This document shows positions 7,368-17,330 of a stretch of 64,000 bases of DNA, piece after piece. The notes below the pieces were generated by a model. It worked only from the letters and a program-made list of their open reading frames with translations. It made no database searches and had not been told where the DNA came from. The stretch's first letter is position 1. Every line of letters starts with the position of its first letter. The DNA is from an uncultured Flavobacteriaceae bacterium (GTDB taxonomy: Bacteria; Bacteroidota; Bacteroidia; Flavobacteriales; Flavobacteriaceae): NCBI GenBank assembly GCA_943788095.1, contig CALSOZ010000001.1, positions 1 through 64,000 of the forward strand, in the 5' to 3' direction. Position numbers and translations under genes: made by a program.

Positions 7368-10163
7368 TTAATTTATTTTAAGAAGTTCAACTTCAAATAC
7401 TAACGTTGAATTAGGTTTAATCTTTGCTCCTGAACCTCTTGCTCCATACGCTAATTCAGATGGGATGACCAAACGCCACTTATCTCCAACAGACATTAAT
7501 TGTAGAGCTTCTGTCCAACCTGGTATTACTTGAGAAACACCAAATGTAGCTGGCGTTCCACGCTCAACTGAACTGTCAAAAACAGTCCCATCAATCAAAG
7601 TTCCTGTGTAATGTACCGTCACACTGTCTTCAGCACTTGGTGAGGCACCATCGCCTTTAGCAAGTACTTCATACTGTAGTCCGCTATCAGTTGAAGTTAC
7701 GCCCTCTTTTTTGGCGTTTTCAGCTAAAAAAGCAATGCCTTCTTGTGCTAAAGCTTTAAACTTCTCAACATCTTCTAACTGTTTTTTAGCTTTAAATTCT
7801 TTGAAATAAGTTTGTAAAAACTGTAAACTTTCTTCTTCGGAAACCTCTAAATTATTGCCTTCAAATACATCTTTAAAAGATTTTGCAATGGCTTTCGAAT
7901 CGATAGACTCTATTCCTTGAGACTTTACACCTGAAGCCACATTGACTCCTAGACTGTAGCTAAATTTTTGTGTATCTTCATTAGATATGTTGGAGTGACC
8001 TCCTAAGATTGGTGCAATCACTAGTCCAATTAAACAGCTCAGTTTAATCAAAATATTCATGGATGGTCCTGAGGTATCTTTAAATGGATCTCCAACGGTA
8101 TCCCCGGTAACAGCTGCTTTGTGAGCTTCAGATCCTTTGTAAGTCATCACGCCGTTGATTTCAACACCTGCTTCAAAAGATTTTTTTGCGTTGTCCCAAG
8201 CACCACCTGCATTGTTTTGGAAAATTGCCCAAAGTACACCACTTACGGTAACTCCAGCCATATAACCTCCTAGCATTTCGGCAACTAACAAGTTATTGTC
8301 TTGGTACACTAATTTACCTACTAATACAATAACTATAGGGAATCCAATGGTTAACAACCCTGGTAACATCATTTCTTTTAACGATGCTTTTGTAGAAATT
8401 GCAACACATTTATCATATTCTGGTTTTCCAGTTCCTTCCATAATTCCTGGAATTTCTTTAAACTGTCTTACCACTTCATTTACCATTTCCATGGCTGCTT
8501 TACCAACTGCGTTCATTGCAAGTGCAGAGAATACTACTGGCACCATTCCACCAACAAATAACATGGCTAATACCGGTGCTTTAAAGATGTTAATTCCATC
8601 GATCCCCGTAAAAGTTACATAGGCAGCAAATAAGGCTAACGAAGTTAATGCCGCTGAAGCAATTGCAAATCCTTTACCAGTAGCAGCAGTTGTATTTCCA
8701 ACGGCATCTAAAATATCGGTGCGTTCTCTTACGATTGGATCTTGTTCACTCATTTCAGCAATACCACCTGCGTTATCGGCAATAGGTCCAAAAGCATCAA
8801 TTGCTAACTGCATTGCAGTTGTTGCCATCATTGCAGAGGCCGCTAATGCAACACCATAAAATCCGGCTAAAGCGTAAGAGGCCCATATGGCCGCTGCGAA
8901 TAGTAATACAGAAGAAAATGTAGAAATCATCCCCGTTGCTAAACCCGCAATAATGTTGGTTCCCGCGCCTGTACTTGATTGTTGTACAATTTTTAGGATT
9001 GGTTTTGAACCTAAACCTGTGTAGTATTCTGTAAATGCTGAGATTCCAGCACCAACGATTAAGCCTACTAAACACGCATAAAATACTCTTATTGAAGAAA
9101 TCTCTTGCAACCCTTCACCGAAGAAATCCATTTGCATGGTCGCTGGCAACATCCAAGTTACTAAACCATAACATGCGATAGCTACCATTAATATAGAGGC
9201 CCAGTTTCCGATGTTTAATGCTTTTTGTACGTCCGCTTCTTTTGCATCGTTTGATGAAATTTTAACTAATAACGTTCCGATAAGAGAAATAATAATTCCA
9301 ACACCAGCAATCGACATTGGTAATAGAATTGGTCCAATTCCACCAAAAGCATCCGCAATACTTCCGCCCATATCTTTAATAACATAGTTACCTAATACCA
9401 TCGCTGCCAAAACAGTGGCTACATACGAACCAAATAAATCGGCACCCATTCCTGCAACATCTCCAACATTATCACCAACGTTATCAGCAATTGTGGCTGG
9501 GTTTCTTGGGTCATCTTCAGGGATATCTGCTTGTACTTTACCTGCTAAATCAGCGCCTACATCGGCTGCTTTTGTATAGATTCCACCACCGACTCTTGCA
9601 AATAAAGCAATAGACTCCGCTCCTAAAGAGAACCCAGCTAATGCTTCTAATACAATTGTCATATCAGCAGTATTCGTCCATTCACCGCCCATAAACAGAT
9701 GAAAGAATATAATAAAGAAAAGGGTTAAACCTAAGACCGCTAAACCAGCAACTCCAAGTCCCATGACCGTTCCGCCACCAAAAGAAACTTTTAGTGCATT
9801 TGGTAAGCTTGTTTTTGCAGCTTGGGTTGTTCTTACATTTGTTTTGGTGGCAATTTTCATTCCCATATTCCCTGCAAATGCAGAAAATATAGCCCCTATT
9901 ACAAAGGCAACTACAATTAAATATGTACTATTCATGTAAAAAGCAATTCCTGCCAATACGACACTTGCAGCTACTACGAAAATTGCTAACAACCTGTACT
10001 CGGCATTTAAGAAAGCTAAAGCACCTTCATAGATATGGTCAGAAATTTCTTTCATCTTTCCATCTCCTGCATCTTGCTTCATTACCCAATATTTTTTAAC
10101 TAGCATATAAGCTAATCCTATTATTGCCATTGCAATTGGCATCCAAATCATCATTGATTCCAT
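7368..10163 (-). CDS. hppA: Membrane-bound ion-pumping pyrophosphatase fused to an FKBP-type peptidyl-prolyl isomerase
   Basis: 931 residues in one uninterrupted frame. Residues 1 to about 723 are a full-length membrane pyrophosphatase: [10 protein letters not shown], the metal/PPi motif [19 protein letters not shown], and the late motif GGAWDNAKK are all present. The [10 protein letters not shown] segment has the Ala/Gly pair associated with K+-dependent enzymes, and Glu in GAESIALF is the residue associated with Na+-transporting members. From about residue 724 (base ~7994) an FklB/Mip-like module follows: an alpha-helical dimerisation-type segment, then the FKBP fold with [28 protein letters not shown] and LAYG. 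Solved pyrophosphatases have both termini on the periplasmic side, so the isomerase should face the periplasm. The start at 10163 is preferred because a 39-residue extension is not family-like and a TACATTTA promoter-like element lies at 10192-10199. The fusion could alternatively be processed after translation. Confidence 0.93.
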   Translation of the reverse strand: MESMMIWMPIAMAIIGLAYMLVKKYWVMKQDAGDGKMKEISDHIYEGALAFLNAEYRLLAIFVVAASVVLAGIAFYMNSTYLIVVAFVIGAIFSAFAGNMGMKIATKTNVRTTQAAKTSLPNALKVSFGGGTVMGLGVAGLAVLGLTLFFIIFFHLFMGGEWTNTADMTIVLEALAGFSLGAESIALFARVGGGIYTKAADVGADLAGKVQADIPEDDPRNPATIADNVGDNVGDVAGMGADLFGSYVATVLAAMVLGNYVIKDMGGSIADAFGGIGPILLPMSIAGVGIIISLIGTLLVKISSNDAKEADVQKALNIGNWASILMVAIACYGLVTWMLPATMQMDFFGEGLQEISSIRVFYACLVGLIVGAGISAFTEYYTGLGSKPILKIVQQSSTGAGTNIIAGLATGMISTFSSVLLFAAAIWASYALAGFYGVALAASAMMATTAMQLAIDAFGPIADNAGGIAEMSEQDPIVRERTDILDAVGNTTAATGKGFAIASAALTSLALFAAYVTFTGIDGINIFKAPVLAMLFVGGMVPVVFSALAMNAVGKAAMEMVNEVVRQFKEIPGIMEGTGKPEYDKCVAISTKASLKEMMLPGLLTIGFPIVIVLVGKLVYQDNNLLVAEMLGGYMAGVTVSGVLWAIFQNNAGGAWDNAKKSFEAGVEINGVMTYKGSEAHKAAVTGDTVGDPFKDTSGPSMNILIKLSCLIGLVIAPILGGHSNISNEDTQKFSYSLGVNVASGVKSQGIESIDSKAIAKSFKDVFEGNNLEVSEEESLQFLQTYFKEFKAKKQLEDVEKFKALAQEGIAFLAENAKKEGVTSTDSGLQYEVLAKGDGASPSAEDSVTVHYTGTLIDGTVFDSSVERGTPATFGVSQVIPGWTEALQLMSVGDKWRLVIPSELAYGARGSGAKIKPNSTLVFEVELLKIN

Positions 10164-10307
10164 AGTGTAATTATGTTTATTTTTAAGGGCGTAAATGTAG
10201 TAAATTGAAAAGAAACTAAAAAGCCTATTTTCACATAATTGTAACCGTCTGTTTTTTAGCAATGTTAAAAAGCAAAACACACCAAATAATCTACAGGATG
10301 AGAAGGC

Positions 10308-12806
10308 TTAAAAGGCAGGTAACAATCCAAGTCGAATTCCAAAGTTAGGAGCAGAAGTATTTAAATTTGTAGATTCGGATCGCCATATGAAGTCGACACG
10401 GAATATTCTCAAGTTTCCAAAGCCGATATTTTCAAAACCAAAACCGTACTCATAGTAAAGCTCTGTGGGCGCATTATAAGTAATGGACGAACGATTGATT
10501 GCCTTGTTTTGATCTGAAATATTTCCTATGACCCCTCTAAAAACGGCGACACTTCTTAATTTTAATTTTTTGATTAAGGGGATTCTATTCAAAATAAAAC
10601 CATTAAAATGATGTATAAAGTGACCAACAACAAACTCATCCACCACAAAATCATAATAATTTAAAAGTGAAAAAGTATTGGGTACGAGTGAATACGTTTG
10701 ATTGGCAGGCACGGGACTTAGGGCCGATAGTTGCGTCGCTCCAAATATTTTACCCGTCTCAATTGTGCTGTTAATGATCCCAAATTTTCCGAGTTTTATT
10801 GGTTGATTGTAAGAAAATAGAAGCTTACCGTAATTGGTATCTCCATCTCCGACTTCCAGTCCTTTTTGAAGGCTTAGTAAAAAAGAAGGGTATAAATTTT
10901 TTCCATACTGTCTCTTAACGCCGTATCCAAATAGATTTCGTTTTGGAGTATATAACAAAAACAGCTCGGCATTATTATCCACTAAATTAGATTGTATTTT
11001 TTTCTGATCTTCATCAAAATAATCAACTGAAAACTCATCAGGTGCCGCTGATTTTATTCGGTTGTTTGAAAAATTAGCACCTACCAAAAAATTCCTAAAA
11101 AGCTCAACATTTATATTTGCAGATATTTTTTTGATTCGTGATAAAAAATAATTTTCTCCTCTAATAAAAAGTGAGGTTGTTCCAAATCCACTAGGTGTAT
11201 TTCCGAGACTGTTCAGAATTCGGCTCCCCAATTGTTCGGTATCATTTAGGTATCCAACTCCAACGGACACTCTTGGCTTGTAACTTAAGAGGTATTTTGT
11301 GTCAACTAGATACTTGAATTGTTTATCCTTAAACCCATAGGCTAACTTAGCTTTAACTCTAAACCGATCGTCTAAGGTTTTAAAGGATCTAAGACCCGCT
11401 GATACTTTATAACCTTCAACATCGTTTACCGCAAAAGTGCTCCAAACGGATCCAAATTCGATGGAATTAGAAAGTTTTAAATAACCCGTTGACAGGGTTC
11501 TTATAAGGCCTGTGATGTTTTTTATTTTTTTATTCCCATTTAAATTCTCAAGGACAGACTCTGTATCGCTATTATTTATGCTGGTTGGCAAATTCTCGCT
11601 CCAGTATTGTTCATTTTTTTTAAACTGATTTTGTTTGTATTTCACAACTTTGTTGTCATAAAATTCGGCCGTTCTCGTTGTGTCAAAATCGTAATTTTCG
11701 AAGGTTTCAATTCGTTTTACATAAAGTCCCTTTTCCTTATCGTTTTTTGTCAATATCGTGAAATCTGCTTCGTAGCTATTGTTTTTGGGCAAAAACACAC
11801 TGTCATTTTCTATTGAATATGATTTTTCAAAATAAAGGTTTCGAACCAGGTTCAAGTTGATTTTAGGATTGACATGCATGCTTATGGAGTTGACTGCATA
11901 CACGCTGTCGGTGACTATGAAATTGCCTTCAAATGCTAAATCACCTTCTCTTCGGGGGAAAAAATAGATGCGGTATTTGGTTTTCGCACCGGACACAATA
12001 CTATCTTGTAACACATATTCATAAGAACCAAAGCCTTCTGTAGATAACGGACTTACAAATGTTTTATTTAAAAGCTCAATATTGTTTTCATATATATTGA
12101 TCTCTTTGAAAACATTACTAATCCGATCAAATACATACCCATCTTGTTGGATCCCGATCTCTTTTTCAGCTTGAACAACTTGTAGGGTTTTATCTAAGTT
12201 GTTATCTCCGTATACATTCTGGATCCTCTCACTTAAATACATTGGAACATAGAATTTTTTGTTTCGTTTGTCTTGTTGGATGATCGAAACAACGGAGTCA
12301 TAGTCCTCTCTTAAGAGTCGTTTTAAAAACTTCTGATCCATATTGTTAAGCCCAACTTCCGTAGACGCATATTTTTTATATGCATAAGCTTCAACAAGGC
12401 TTAACCCGTTTCTTTTTTTGTGTGCCCAAATACCTTTCAGAATTTTATAAGCAGGATTTTCTTTCTTTTTAAGGCGTTTTTTTGGTCTATTAACAATCAA
12501 CACCTCATCGAGTTCAAAACCCGTTTTTAAAACAACTTTGAGATTAGAGGTTGTCTTGCTGTTTAGTTTTATTTCGGCTGTTTCAAAACCAACGTAGGAG
12601 ACGATTATTGCTGAATAATCAGAGTCAGATTCTATTGAAAACTGACCATCAATATCTGAGACAACTCCTTCGGAGGAGCCTGTAAAAAGAATATTTGCAA
12701 ATGCAACTGGTAGCTTGTCTTCGTCGTAGACAGTGCCAGTAACCTTGGTTTGGGAAAAGCCACAGATCGACAGTGTCAATACTATACACAGTAGGATGTA
12801 TTTCAT
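10308..12806 (-). CDS. DUF5686-type outer-membrane protein with carboxypeptidase-regulatory-like domain
   Basis: 832 residues. A signal peptide (to about residue 18) is followed by a CarboxypepD_reg-like domain (about 20-100, with KLPVAFANILFTGSSEGVVS and SYVGFE), then a DUF5686-like region beginning near KKKENPAYKILKGIWAHK, and a C-terminal part rich in beta-strands ending in FRVDFIWRS and a terminal Phe, as expected for an outer-membrane barrel. It lies between pdhB and the pyrophosphatase fusion on the same strand, 144 bases before the likely start of the latter. The cargo or role of this family is not established. A TAGATTTA element at 12827-12834 (7 of 8 to TAnnTTTG) probably supplies its own promoter. 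Confidence 0.8.
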   Translation of the reverse strand: MKYILLCIVLTLSICGFSQTKVTGTVYDEDKLPVAFANILFTGSSEGVVSDIDGQFSIESDSDYSAIIVSYVGFETAEIKLNSKTTSNLKVVLKTGFELDEVLIVNRPKKRLKKKENPAYKILKGIWAHKKRNGLSLVEAYAYKKYASTEVGLNNMDQKFLKRLLREDYDSVVSIIQQDKRNKKFYVPMYLSERIQNVYGDNNLDKTLQVVQAEKEIGIQQDGYVFDRISNVFKEINIYENNIELLNKTFVSPLSTEGFGSYEYVLQDSIVSGAKTKYRIYFFPRREGDLAFEGNFIVTDSVYAVNSISMHVNPKINLNLVRNLYFEKSYSIENDSVFLPKNNSYEADFTILTKNDKEKGLYVKRIETFENYDFDTTRTAEFYDNKVVKYKQNQFKKNEQYWSENLPTSINNSDTESVLENLNGNKKIKNITGLIRTLSTGYLKLSNSIEFGSVWSTFAVNDVEGYKVSAGLRSFKTLDDRFRVKAKLAYGFKDKQFKYLVDTKYLLSYKPRVSVGVGYLNDTEQLGSRILNSLGNTPSGFGTTSLFIRGENYFLSRIKKISANINVELFRNFLVGANFSNNRIKSAAPDEFSVDYFDEDQKKIQSNLVDNNAELFLLYTPKRNLFGYGVKRQYGKNLYPSFLLSLQKGLEVGDGDTNYGKLLFSYNQPIKLGKFGIINSTIETGKIFGATQLSALSPVPANQTYSLVPNTFSLLNYYDFVVDEFVVGHFIHHFNGFILNRIPLIKKLKLRSVAVFRGVIGNISDQNKAINRSSITYNAPTELYYEYGFGFENIGFGNLRIFRVDFIWRSESTNLNTSAPNFGIRLGLLPAF

Positions 12807-12851
12807 TTTCTGTTTATTGTTAGGGATAAATCTAGCTAAAACGATAAAAAT

Positions 12852-13829
12852 TTATTTATATAATACTTTCTTAACGGCCTTTACAACATCATTGCTGTTT
12901 GGTAACCATTCTTTTAAAAGTACAGGAGAATAAGGAGCTGGGGTATCTGCTGTATTAATTTTTATAATAGGGGCATCCAAGAAATCAAATGCTTTTTCTT
13001 GAACTTGATATGTAATTTCAGTAGAAACATTTCCAAATGGCCAAGCTTCTTCAAGAATCACCAAGCGGTTTGTTTTCTTTACAGACTCCAAAATAGTATT
13101 GATATCTAAGGGACGAACCGTTCTTAAATCGATCACTTCACAAGAAACCCCTTCTTTAGCAAGAACATCTGCTGCGACGTATGCCTCTTTAATAATTTTA
13201 CCAAAGGATACGATGGTCACATCGGTTCCTTCGCGTTTAATTTCAGCAACTCCAATCGGCAAGACATATTCGCCTTCTGGGACTTCGCCTTTGTCACCAT
13301 ACATTTGCTCACTTTCCATGAAAATTACTGGATCGTCATCTCTAATAGCGGCTTTCAGTAAGCCTTTTGCATCGTACGGATTAGACGGTACAATCACCTT
13401 TAGTCCTGGACAATTTGCAAACCAGTTTTCGAACGCTTGTGAATGCGTCGCTCCTAGCTGTCCTGCAGATCCTGTTGGACCTCTAAAAACAATTGGACAT
13501 TTGAACTGACCCCCAGACATTTGTCTTATTTTGGCTGCATTGTTTATGATTTGATCGATCCCAACCAACGAGAAGTTAAAGGTCATAAACTCAACAATAG
13601 GGCGGTTGCCAGTCATGGTTGACCCGACCGCAATTCCAGAAAACCCTAATTCTGCAATGGGCGTGTCAATAACTCGTTTGGCACCAAATTCGTCCAACAT
13701 TCCTTTAGAGGCTTTATAAGCACCGTTATACTCGGCAACCTCTTCTCCCATTAAATAAATGCTTTCGTCGCGACGCATTTCTTCACTCATCGCTTCGCAT
13801 ATTGCTTCTCTAAATTGAATTGTTTTCAT
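12852..13829 (-). CDS. pdhB: Pyruvate dehydrogenase E1 component, beta subunit
   Basis: 325 residues, the normal length for the family. The start is ATG 13829 (MKTIQFREAICEAMSEEM); the short upstream extension would overlap the promoter element. Recognisable segments are EEVAEYNGAYKASKGM, VIDTPIAELGFSGIAVG, FNFSLVGIDQIINNAAK, FRGPTGSAGQLGATHSQ and VIDLRTVRPLD in the C-terminal transketolase domain. With the alpha subunit it decarboxylates pyruvate and passes the acetyl group to the E2 lipoyl domain. pdhA and pdhC are not in the window. It is distinguished from 2-oxoacid E1 beta of other types by these segments, though branched-chain enzymes are close relatives. Confidence 0.92.
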   Translation of the reverse strand: MKTIQFREAICEAMSEEMRRDESIYLMGEEVAEYNGAYKASKGMLDEFGAKRVIDTPIAELGFSGIAVGSTMTGNRPIVEFMTFNFSLVGIDQIINNAAKIRQMSGGQFKCPIVFRGPTGSAGQLGATHSQAFENWFANCPGLKVIVPSNPYDAKGLLKAAIRDDDPVIFMESEQMYGDKGEVPEGEYVLPIGVAEIKREGTDVTIVSFGKIIKEAYVAADVLAKEGVSCEVIDLRTVRPLDINTILESVKKTNRLVILEEAWPFGNVSTEITYQVQEKAFDFLDAPIIKINTADTPAPYSPVLLKEWLPNSNDVVKAVKKVLYK

Positions 13830-13849
13830 TAATTGAATTTTATGAGGGA

Positions 13850-13857
13850 CAAAAATA
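13850..13857 (-). promoter_or_regulatory. Bacteroidota -7 element of pdhB
   Basis: On the minus strand the bases read TATTTTTG, a full match to the TAnnTTTG element of Bacteroidota sigma factors. It predicts transcription starting about 15 bases before the ATG at 13829, which supports that start. Confidence 0.6.
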
Positions 13858-13896
13858 AGCAAAATAGAAATAATTTTTCTTTTTATAATGCACTAT

Positions 13897-15423
13897 TTAT
13901 TGTTTTGGGTTTGAATAAAAAATACTGTTACTTGCTTTGTAAGGAAATCCTTCAACTTGAAGTAAATGTAAAATAGAGTTGAAAATTAGATCTGTACTAT
14001 TTGTTTTATTTTTATTTTCAAGTAAGGCTTCTGTTTTCACAGGAAATTCCCTCTTAAAACTATCTGAATACCATATCAACATTGCAGGATTTGTAGATGC
14101 TTTGTTGTTTTGAGCGTGCAGCCATTGGTTGTTTTCCCCAAGAATTTCGCCATGATCAGAAATGTAAATTAAGAGTGTTGGGGTTTTGGATGGTTTTAAT
14201 TTCTCAATAATTGAATTTAAAAACCAATCTAGATAGATCAGTGTATTGTCATATGAATTAATCAATTCATCCTTGGTAGATGATTTTAAAAACTTACTTT
14301 TAGCAGTCGGTGTAAATTTTTTATGCTTTGCAGTATATCTCGAATCATAAAACCAGTGGCTTCCAATCATGTGAATTGTGGTAAACGTAAATGCAGAATC
14401 CCTGTCTATGATATCAAACACCTTTATCAGTTCTTCATCTTTTTGTTTTTTAAAGCTTAATACAGAATGGAAAGCATCTATCAAATAGACGTTTTTGTTC
14501 TCTTTAATAATTGATTCGTAACTTTTCTCTATAGATTGATTCCCAATCCAAGTTGTACTTATTTTTAATTCGTTTAAGATAGAATACAAAATTGTGTACT
14601 CCTTTATAAGTGTATCATGAATTGATTGGTTTGATAATATCTGAGGAACACTAATTGCGGTATATGTTAGCGGAGTGTAAATGTTTGAATAACTAATTAA
14701 ATTTTGTTGTAAATTTAAAAGAGGAGTGGTTTCTCTGTCATAGCCATTTATTCCTAAATGGTCTGCCCTGACAGACTCTCCTAAAACAAAAACAATGTCA
14801 ATACTGTCCACTGTTTTAGAGAGCTCATCTTCAAAAGTTTGATTATAAATTCTAGTCGGTTTTTCAGAATATTTTTTTATGGCCGAAATAATATTGTAGG
14901 GAAGTTTGCTTGTGAAAACATCTCGTTTCAAGTGTTGCCCCGTAAAAAACCCACAAACACAAAGAATGGCCAACAGAAATAAGGGTGATTTTAGCTTCAA
15001 AGGAGAGCTGTTTTTGTAAAACCTTATGCACAAAAAAGTAGCGAAAATTATCCATATAAAATATAAAACAAATTGTGGTGAGATCAAATCGAAAGCAATG
15101 TCTGTTTTCGACTCTAAAACAGACTCAATAAGCCCATAATTTATTGACATGTCTTGCGTATACACCCAGAATGCAATTGTTGAACTTGATATAAATATTA
15201 CTGGAAATATGGTGTAAAATAGATATTTATTTAAGGCAAGTATATAAGTGAAACCGAAAATAGTAAGCTGTAATGCTGAAAAATATAGAAAATATAATGA
15301 GAAACCTTTAAAATCTCCAAATGGTATATGAACAAATGAAGCTAATGTAATATTTACAGCAATAATTAAATTAATTAACCCGAAAGCGATTAATTCCTGT
15401 TTAACTTTTTTTAAGCTTACCAT
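13897..15423 (-). CDS. Sulfatase-family membrane enzyme, phosphoethanolamine-transferase-like
   Basis: 508 residues. The first 175 or so residues hold about five hydrophobic helices, followed by a periplasmic sulfatase-fold domain. The metal-binding and nucleophile region reads VLGESVRADHLGINGYDRETTPLL, and YTAISVPQIL supplies the usual catalytic Thr context; later come IHMIGSHWFYDSRY and ISDHGEILGENNQWLHA with the Asp-His pair. This is the layout of EptA/CptA-type enzymes that add phosphoethanolamine to lipid A or other surface glycans. Base composition is AT-richer than the neighbours. It overlaps the upstream acyltransferase gene by 23 bases, so the two are probably translated together and act on the same envelope molecule. 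The exact acceptor is unknown. Confidence 0.82.
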   Translation of the reverse strand: MVSLKKVKQELIAFGLINLIIAVNITLASFVHIPFGDFKGFSLYFLYFSALQLTIFGFTYILALNKYLFYTIFPVIFISSSTIAFWVYTQDMSINYGLIESVLESKTDIAFDLISPQFVLYFIWIIFATFLCIRFYKNSSPLKLKSPLFLLAILCVCGFFTGQHLKRDVFTSKLPYNIISAIKKYSEKPTRIYNQTFEDELSKTVDSIDIVFVLGESVRADHLGINGYDRETTPLLNLQQNLISYSNIYTPLTYTAISVPQILSNQSIHDTLIKEYTILYSILNELKISTTWIGNQSIEKSYESIIKENKNVYLIDAFHSVLSFKKQKDEELIKVFDIIDRDSAFTFTTIHMIGSHWFYDSRYTAKHKKFTPTAKSKFLKSSTKDELINSYDNTLIYLDWFLNSIIEKLKPSKTPTLLIYISDHGEILGENNQWLHAQNNKASTNPAMLIWYSDSFKREFPVKTEALLENKNKTNSTDLIFNSILHLLQVEGFPYKASNSIFYSNPKQ

Positions 15424-16414
15424 TTAATAACGGAAGGTATTTATTAATAATATATATAATTGGAACTATTAAAATTAGTTGCATGACAGTGATGCCAATC
15501 TTTTCCATTTCAGTGAAATCAAACAACATTCCTCCTCCCAACAAAATAATAATTAATTTAATAAATGTTAATACTCTAAAATGAGTCCCAAGAATGATAA
15601 TGGTATTTTTTCCAAAATAACTAAATACGTTAAATATTGGAACTAATTTAAAAAACATCAACCAAAATAAACTACCAAAAATTCCTGAAGTAATAAAAAC
15701 AAATTGATGTCCATAAATTGAACGATACATATCTACCTTTATATTAAAAGAATATAATCCAACATGAATACCTAAAGCTACAAACAATAGATAGAACGTT
15801 TCCTTTTTATTTAAATTTAAAATATTGTTTTTAAAAAAATAGCCTGTCGCATAAAAACATAACGCAACTAAAGCCACATCAAAGCTCCAAAAATATTTGT
15901 AGTCAGTGTATTGCGACATCAAAAATCCAGAACAAATTAGTAAAAACAAAGCAACTATTCTAAAGTATTTTAACTCTATTTTTTGGATTAAATAAAACAT
16001 GAAAAAAACCAGAAACAAGCATGGTAAAAACCATAAAGGTATTCCCCAATCCATGTATTCTCTGCCGCCTTGAGCATAGAAAACTCCAAAAAGGTTCTTT
16101 AATGGGGACAATGATATTTGAGCTGATTCTCCATAGAATCTAGTGACAAAAAACCAGGCAAAATACAGTAAAATAGACCAAATAAAATAAGGAATAATTA
16201 ATTGCTTTAATCTAGTTTTAACATCACCAAATGTGTTTTTTTTTGAGTGGAAAAACCCTGCAACACAAAAAAAAAGCGGAACGTGAAAAGTGTAAATATA
16301 CTTTTCAAGAACTGGAAAATTATGCCCATAGACAACCATTAAAATTGCAAACCCTCTTGCCTGGTCAATCCAATTAATTCGTTTTTTAGATGTATTTGAA
16401 TTTGAAATGTTCAA
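15401..16414 (-). CDS. Acyltransferase family 3 membrane protein
   Basis: 337 residues with about ten hydrophobic helices. The N-terminus has the family signature INWIDQARGFAILMVVYGHN, with the conserved Arg and His, followed by YTFHVPLFFCVAGFF. Family 3 enzymes move acyl groups across or along the membrane onto surface sugars. Its 3' end overlaps the start of the phosphoethanolamine-transferase-like gene by 23 bases. Codon use is very AT-rich compared with the etf genes next door, which with the strain-variable nature of such envelope genes hints at later acquisition. The acceptor is unknown. Confidence 0.85.
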   Translation of the reverse strand: MNISNSNTSKKRINWIDQARGFAILMVVYGHNFPVLEKYIYTFHVPLFFCVAGFFHSKKNTFGDVKTRLKQLIIPYFIWSILLYFAWFFVTRFYGESAQISLSPLKNLFGVFYAQGGREYMDWGIPLWFLPCLFLVFFMFYLIQKIELKYFRIVALFLLICSGFLMSQYTDYKYFWSFDVALVALCFYATGYFFKNNILNLNKKETFYLLFVALGIHVGLYSFNIKVDMYRSIYGHQFVFITSGIFGSLFWLMFFKLVPIFNVFSYFGKNTIIILGTHFRVLTFIKLIIILLGGGMLFDFTEMEKIGITVMQLILIVPIIYIINKYLPLLNGKLKKS

Positions 16415-16487
16415 AATTATTTTTTAGATGTCAAGACAAAACTAGTGTTTTTTATAAGACAAAAGTCAGATAGTGGTATTGATTCAC

Positions 16488-16519
16488 TTATATTTCCTAT
16501 GCATGCATAGGAAATATAA
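16488..16519. promoter_or_regulatory. Perfect 32-bp palindrome between divergent genes
   Basis: Every base pairs with its mirror: arms of 16 bases with no loop, centred on GCATGC at 16503/16504. It lies 73 bases before the acyltransferase start and 44 bases before etfB, just upstream of a promoter-like element. It could be a dyad operator or a cruciform. A short T run follows on the plus strand, but no gene ends from that side, so a terminator role is less likely. Confidence 0.6.
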
Positions 16520-16530
16520 AGTTTTTTATT

Positions 16531-16538
16531 TACTTTCG
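16531..16538 (+). promoter_or_regulatory. Probable -7 element of etfBA
   Basis: TACTTTCG matches seven of eight positions of TAnnTTTG. It lies 25 bases before the etfB ATG and 11 bases after the 32-bp palindrome, so a protein on the palindrome would sit over the upstream promoter region. Confidence 0.45.
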
Positions 16539-16563
16539 TATTCTAATTAAAAGAGACGTCCAA

Positions 16564-17310
16564 ATGAAACTATTAGTCTGTATTAGTCATGTTCCTGACA
16601 CGACTTCTAAAATAAACTTCACCGAAGGAGATACCAAATTTGACACCACTGGTGTGCAATTTGTGATCAATCCAAATGACGAGTTTGGCCTAACCCGTGC
16701 CATGTGGTTTAAAGAAAAACAAAACGCAACCGTCGATGTGATTAGTGTTGGAGGTGCAGAAACGGAGCCTACCCTTCGAAAAGCACTTGCTATTGGCGCA
16801 GATGCAGCAATTCGAGTAAATGCAGAAGCGACAGACGGCCATAGCGTTGCCACGTATTTAGCCGCCGCCGCAAAAGAGGGTCAATATGATCTTATTATTG
16901 CGGGTCGTGAATCTATTGATTACAATGGTGGTATGGTTCCTGGAATGCTCGCTGCGATGCTCGATGCCAATTTTGTAACCAATTGTATTAGTTTGGAAAT
17001 TGACGGCACAAAAGCCACAGCGATTCGTGAAATTGACGGCGGTAAAGAAACCATTTCAACGGTTTTACCTCTTGTCATTGGAGGACAAAAAGGGTTGGTA
17101 GAAGAAAGTGACTTACGAATCCCAAACATGAGAGGGATTATGATGGCACGAAAAAAACCACTTACTGTGATTGAAACTGCGACTGAAACCTCAGAAACAC
17201 ATTCTGTCTCATTCGAAAAACCAGCGCCACGTGGTGCTGTTAAATTAGTAGAAGCAGACAACATCGACGAGCTTATTAATCTTCTTCACAACGAAGCAAA
17301 AGTCATTTAA
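16564..17310 (+). CDS. etfB: Electron transfer flavoprotein, beta subunit
   Basis: 248 residues. It starts MKLLVCISHVPDTTSKI and contains INPNDEFGLTRA, the nucleotide-binding stretch AIRVNAEATDGHSVATYLA and IIAGRESIDYNGGMVPGMLA, matching the AMP-binding ETF beta family in length and order. With EtfA it carries electrons from acyl-CoA dehydrogenases to the respiratory chain through ETF-quinone oxidoreductase. etfA follows after 20 bases, so the two form an operon. A 32-bp palindrome and a promoter-like element lie directly upstream. Confidence 0.95.
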   Translation: MKLLVCISHVPDTTSKINFTEGDTKFDTTGVQFVINPNDEFGLTRAMWFKEKQNATVDVISVGGAETEPTLRKALAIGADAAIRVNAEATDGHSVATYLAAAAKEGQYDLIIAGRESIDYNGGMVPGMLAAMLDANFVTNCISLEIDGTKATAIREIDGGKETISTVLPLVIGGQKGLVEESDLRIPNMRGIMMARKKPLTVIETATETSETHSVSFEKPAPRGAVKLVEADNIDELINLLHNEAKVI

Positions 17311-17330
17311 TTAATTTAAAAAAAAGAAGT

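Noticed and set aside
10164-10280. A 39-codon upstream extension of the pyrophosphatase fusion gene
   Set aside because: It crosses the promoter-like element at 10192-10199 and is not like the N-terminus of this family; the ATG at 10163 gives the usual start.
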